Assembly (NCBI GenBank): GCA_024642365.1
Contig: JAHEBE010000005.1
Location: forward strand, 1-35,471
DNA length: 35,471 bases
Direction: 5' to 3'
Origin: Algoriphagus sp.
GTDB taxonomy: Bacteria > Bacteroidota > Bacteroidia > Cytophagales > Cyclobacteriaceae
Both the position numbers and the translations under genes were made by a program. The notes under the pieces are model-generated. The model saw only the letters and a program-made list of their open reading frames with translations. It had not been told where the DNA came from and searched no databases. This document shows, in pieces, positions 32,976 through 35,471 of this stretch. The number at the start of each line of letters is the position of its first letter. The stretch's first letter is position 1.

Positions 32976-33001
32976 AAAAAGAGGGCCTAAGCCCTCTTTT
33001 T
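32976..33001. terminator. Bidirectional terminator between the membrane methyltransferase and FKBP genes
   Basis: Perfect 11-bp stem AAAAAGAGGGC/GCCCTCTTTTT (32976-32986 and 32991-33001) with a 4-base loop CTAA. It overlaps the stop codon of the converging FKBP gene. Confidence 0.88.
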
Positions 33002-33554
33002 AATCTATTCCTTTGAAATCCACATCAAAAACCAATACTGAATTTGGTGGGATTCTAGAGTTATTTGTTGCCGATCGATACCCATAAGGTGACGGGATAA
33101 TAAATACTGCTTTGGATCCAGGGCGAAGTCTTCTAAAACCAATATCCCAACCCGTGATCACCGCGCCTGTACCCAACACAAAGTTAAATAAGACATATTT
33201 TCTTCCTTCGACAAAAATGTCATTTTCTCTAGCGATTGTTTCACTGCTAGTATCAAAGACTGACCCATCACTCATCAAAGAGCCCGTATAGTCAGTATAG
33301 ACTACATTACCACCAGTTGGACGTGATCCATTGCCATCTCGTTGTACTATCACCACCACACCACTTGGATCGTGGATTCGATAAAGACTATCAATTTTGG
33401 CTGTAGCCAAATACGTATCAATCAATTTTCGATCGATCTCCAAGTTTGCATCTGGATCATAAGTCGGTCCAGTGGCGAACGGATTAGTCGGCTCACAACT
33501 TGCAAAGGCAATGAGTACTGCAAAAAGAAGAAATCGGTAGCTTTTGTTTTTCAT
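33000..33554 (-). CDS. FKBP-type peptidyl-prolyl isomerase lipoprotein (1)
   Basis: 184 residues from the ATG at 33554. The lipobox is in LIAFASCEP; Cys is residue 20 of the precursor. The FKBP domain runs from about residue 65 to the end: VVYTDYTGSL (Tyr26-like), SVFDTSSE (Phe36/Asp37-like), VITGWDIG (Val-Ile, Trp59-like), IPSPYGYRS (Tyr82-like) and SVLVFDVDF (Phe99-like), so the active pocket is complete. It contains the insert IARENDIFVEGRKY before the Val-Ile-Trp segment, shared with its two upstream neighbours. It starts one base after the stop of the next FKBP gene. Confidence 0.88.
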   Translation of the reverse strand: MKNKSYRFLLFAVLIAFASCEPTNPFATGPTYDPDANLEIDRKLIDTYLATAKIDSLYRIHDPSGVVVIVQRDGNGSRPTGGNVVYTDYTGSLMSDGSVFDTSSETIARENDIFVEGRKYVLFNFVLGTGAVITGWDIGFRRLRPGSKAVFIIPSPYGYRSATNNSRIPPNSVLVFDVDFKGID

Positions 33555-33555
33555 A

Positions 33556-34110
33556 CTAGAGGGTAGGCCCATCTTTTACTTCTACTAAATTCATTTCGAA
33601 AATCAGCGGAGAGTTTGCGGGAATATTTCCATTGGCCTGATTGCCATAACCAAATATCGAAGGGATAAAGACGGTAGCCTTATCTCCCTTTTCTAATTGT
33701 AGAACTCCATATTCAAACCCAGGGATCAAAAGCGCAATTCCCAATCTAAATCTTAAAGGAACATATTTTCTGCTCTCTGTATAGATGTTGTTCGCTTTCG
33801 CCACGCTTTCAATCGAAGTGTCAAAGATTCGATCATTGATAAGCCTTCCGGTATAATTCACAGAAGCGGTATCTCCATTAGCAATTTTAATCCCGCTGCC
33901 TGAAACTTCCTGCCAAATAATAGTAATTCCACTCACTGCATCTTTTACCTCTTTTACATTGACTAGGTTTGCACTTGCGATGTAATCATCAATGGCTTTC
34001 TGGTCTTTAACGAAGATCACCTCATCTGTGGCATCTTTGTCTATGCATGAAGAAAGTCCTGAAAATGCCAGCACTAGTAAAGCAAGAAGTTGGATTGGTT
34101 TAAGTTTCAT
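33556..34110 (-). CDS. FKBP-type peptidyl-prolyl isomerase lipoprotein (2)
   Basis: 184 residues; lipobox in FSGLSSCIDK (Cys at residue 22). FKBP domain: ASVNYTGRLIN, RIFDTSIE, LIPGFEYGVLQL, FIPSIFGYGNQ and PLIFEMNL. The aromatic floor residue equivalent to Trp59 of human FKBP12 is Phe here (LIPGFEYG), and Asp before it is changed, so catalytic efficiency may be lower or substrate range different. It shares the VAKANNIYTESRKY insert with its neighbours. Sits between two paralogues, 31 bases after the third and one base before the first. Periplasmic, anchored by lipid; some members (GldI) serve gliding motility. Confidence 0.86.
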   Translation of the reverse strand: MKLKPIQLLALLVLAFSGLSSCIDKDATDEVIFVKDQKAIDDYIASANLVNVKEVKDAVSGITIIWQEVSGSGIKIANGDTASVNYTGRLINDRIFDTSIESVAKANNIYTESRKYVPLRFRLGIALLIPGFEYGVLQLEKGDKATVFIPSIFGYGNQANGNIPANSPLIFEMNLVEVKDGPTL

Positions 34111-34141
34111 TTCTAGAATTCGAAATTAAAAGGCTATCAAA

Positions 34142-35068
34142 TTATTTTTGAACGTCTGTCACTTCTACGTCAAATACCAAAATTGAGTTCGGGCCGATCA
34201 TTCCACCAGCGCCAGTTTCTCCATATCCTAGAGGAGATGGAATCAAGAATTTACCTTTTGAACCTTTTTTCAAAAGCATCAATCCTTCGTCCCAACCTGG
34301 AATAACCTGTCCCATACCTACATTCACTGGAAGTGGGCCATATTCTCTACCCTCATTGAACATGTTATTTGCTTTAGCAATTTCAGGGTTAGAAGTGTCG
34401 AAAAGTGTGCCGTCAAGAAGGTATCCCGCATAGTTTACATACATCGTAGTACCTGGGGTAGTAGCTTCGCCAGTACCTTCTGTCTCGATGATGTAATACA
34501 AGCCATTTTCAGTTTTCTGAAGGCTAAGTCCTTTTTCAGCAGCATACGCCTCAATTACTTTAGCCTCTTCAGCAAGTAATTCAACAGCTCTATCAGCTCT
34601 TTTAGAATCTTCTGCAGCCATCATTTTCTCAAAGTATGCTTGAATAGCCGTCTCGTCCATCACTTCGAAAGCGCCAAGATTTACTTTCACGACATCTTCA
34701 GCTTTCAAGAAAGGAGGTACATTTTCTCCGAAAATAATTTTTGCGGTAGACTGGAAAGCGATACTATCACCTTTTCTTAGATTCAAGAAGATTTCATCCA
34801 TTCCATTAGTTGCAGGCATGGAATCGTTTGCCATCAAATAACCTGGCATAGGCTGGCCTGCTGTAGTATAGATTACAGAATCAGTACCGTTAGTGATTTG
34901 TAAATTGTAAAGCAAAAAATGTCCGTTTGGTGCTTTTTCGGAACCTTCTTTGATGTACGTATATTCTATTCCATCTTTCTCAGTCACTTTTGTTTTTTGA
35001 CAAGAGGACATGGTTGTTGCTCCCAAAAGGGCAACTACAAGTGCCAAAAGGCTTTTTGTGTTTTTCAT
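34142..35068 (-). CDS. FKBP-type isomerase lipoprotein with N-terminal extra domain (3)
   Basis: 308 residues from the ATG at 35068; extending to a TTG at 35137 would run into the upstream gene. Lipobox ATTMSSCQK (Cys about residue 23). Residues about 30-135 form a degenerate FKBP-like domain (GIEYTYIKEG, FLLYNLQITNG, IFLNLRKGDSIAF, VVKVNLGAFEV). A charged helix (about 135-185) links it to an intact C-terminal FKBP domain (TMYVNYAGYLLDGTLFDTSN, VIPGWDEGL, IPSPLGYGE, SILVFDVEV). The layout resembles a dimerising trigger-like or FkpA-type isomerase with a helical linker; dimerisation is inference. First of the three-gene tandem. Confidence 0.87.
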   Translation of the reverse strand: MKNTKSLLALVVALLGATTMSSCQKTKVTEKDGIEYTYIKEGSEKAPNGHFLLYNLQITNGTDSVIYTTAGQPMPGYLMANDSMPATNGMDEIFLNLRKGDSIAFQSTAKIIFGENVPPFLKAEDVVKVNLGAFEVMDETAIQAYFEKMMAAEDSKRADRAVELLAEEAKVIEAYAAEKGLSLQKTENGLYYIIETEGTGEATTPGTTMYVNYAGYLLDGTLFDTSNPEIAKANNMFNEGREYGPLPVNVGMGQVIPGWDEGLMLLKKGSKGKFLIPSPLGYGETGAGGMIGPNSILVFDVEVTDVQK

Positions 35069-35111
35069 AAAGGTTATGTGATTGTTCAAAGTAATTCTTA
35101 AGAATTGGGGT

Positions 35112-35471
35112 TTAGGCTGAAACTGGGCTTGGTTCAAACAACTCTAACTGATGCTCTTCGACAAGCGATTCAAATAATTCTACAGTTTCTTTTAGACCTG
35201 CGGCGGATTTACCTCCGGCAGCATTTTTATGACCTCCTCCATTAAAGTAAGTTGCGGCAAATTTATTCACTGCGACTTCAGTACATGATCGGAAAGAAAT
35301 TTTGATGCCATCCTCGCGTTCTGAAAACAAAGCTGCAAGCTTTATTCCCTCCAAAGATAAGGCATAATTGACCAAACCTTCGGTGTCTCCAGTTCGGCTT
35401 TGATATTTTTTAAGATCTTTTTTGCTGATAGCAAAGTAGGCTAAGTGAAGATCTTCACGGACTACCAATCT
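35112..35471 (-). CDS. DHH-family phosphoesterase (NrnA-like), C-terminal fragment
   Basis: About 119 residues are visible; the gene continues past the right edge, so the apparent start is not real. The visible part is the DHHA1 substrate-binding domain, with GGGHKNAAGGK (glycine loop that binds the phosphate end) and FAISKKDLKKYQ and LFSEREDGIKISFRS preceding it. This is the end of a bifunctional oligoribonuclease/pAp phosphatase (NrnA); the N-terminal DHH catalytic domain lies outside. It lies 43 bases upstream of the FKBP lipoprotein cluster on the same strand, suggesting co-transcription. RecJ-like paralogues are possible alternatives. Confidence 0.85.
   Translation of the reverse strand, partial: RLVVREDLHLAYFAISKKDLKKYQSRTGDTEGLVNYALSLEGIKLAALFSEREDGIKISFRSCTEVAVNKFAATYFNGGGHKNAAGGKSAAGLKETVELFESLVEEHQLELFEPSPVSA

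Noticed and set aside
1-35471. CRISPR arrays, tRNA or rRNA genes, insertion sequences, prophage
   Set aside because: No spaced repeat array, cloverleaf, ribosomal RNA signature, transposase or phage gene was seen by eye.

Overview
The window looks like chromosomal DNA from a member of the Bacteroidota, most probably a Cytophagales bacterium of the Algoriphagus/Cyclobacteriaceae kind. The evidence is by eye: moderate-to-low GC, almost no Shine-Dalgarno sequences, a TAnnTTTG-type -7 element upstream of the HU gene, the mutY-ssb-gldE order, the Bacteroidota-type RNase G and HU proteins, a tiny AURKAIP1/COX24-domain ribosomal-type protein, a cluster of GldI-like FKBP lipoproteins and a regulatory-domain-plus-plug outer-membrane receptor. 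No insertion sequence, prophage, CRISPR array, tRNA or rRNA gene was found. The content is mostly core and housekeeping.

Layout. 1-1695: the end of a LytTR response regulator and a partner membrane protein of unknown function. 1717-4622 (-): an expression/nucleoid operon read HU, TPR lipid-side protein, 29-residue ribosomal-type protein, RNase G. 4767-7757 (+): mutY, ssb, gldE. 8125-14095 (+): gltB-gltD, the two subunits of glutamate synthase. 14180-18753: a Spy/CpxP-like periplasmic protein and a type II NADH dehydrogenase on the minus strand, YebC and an inosine/xanthosine triphosphatase on the plus strand, then an unrecognised secreted protein (-). 18822-21599 (+): an M28 peptidase and a ClC chloride channel with CBS domains. 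21600-22025: a non-coding, very AT-rich stretch with three perfect DnaA boxes, one near-perfect box and two copies of a 21-nt direct repeat. 22026-24161: mtgA and a methyltransferase (-), a MaoC-type dehydratase (+). 24227-29158 (-): an outer-membrane receptor, Mn-type superoxide dismutase, TadA and a PiT-like permease. 29397-32975: a Na/Pi cotransporter (+), deoC and a lysine-ketoglutarate-reductase-like dehydrogenase (-), and an isoprenylcysteine-methyltransferase-like membrane protein (+). 33000-35471 (-): three FKBP lipoproteins in tandem below the end of a DHH phosphoesterase (NrnA-like).

Genes that appear to work together: gltBD (ammonia assimilation); HU/TPR/small ribosomal protein/RNase G (nucleoid and translation-linked operon); the PiT-like and Na/Pi transporters, which diverge from one 238-bp control region holding an 11-bp-spaced TTAA repeat; and the three FKBP lipoproteins, which probably act in the periplasm on outer-membrane or gliding/secretion proteins. 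Most convergent gene pairs are separated by a near-perfect bidirectional hairpin terminator.

The most notable non-genic feature is the DnaA-box cluster at 21600-22025. It is a credible chromosomal origin or other DnaA-binding locus, but the genes on both sides point towards it, which is the reverse of what an origin usually shows. Four genes (RNase G, HU, TadA, ClC) appear to begin with GTG or TTG rather than ATG.
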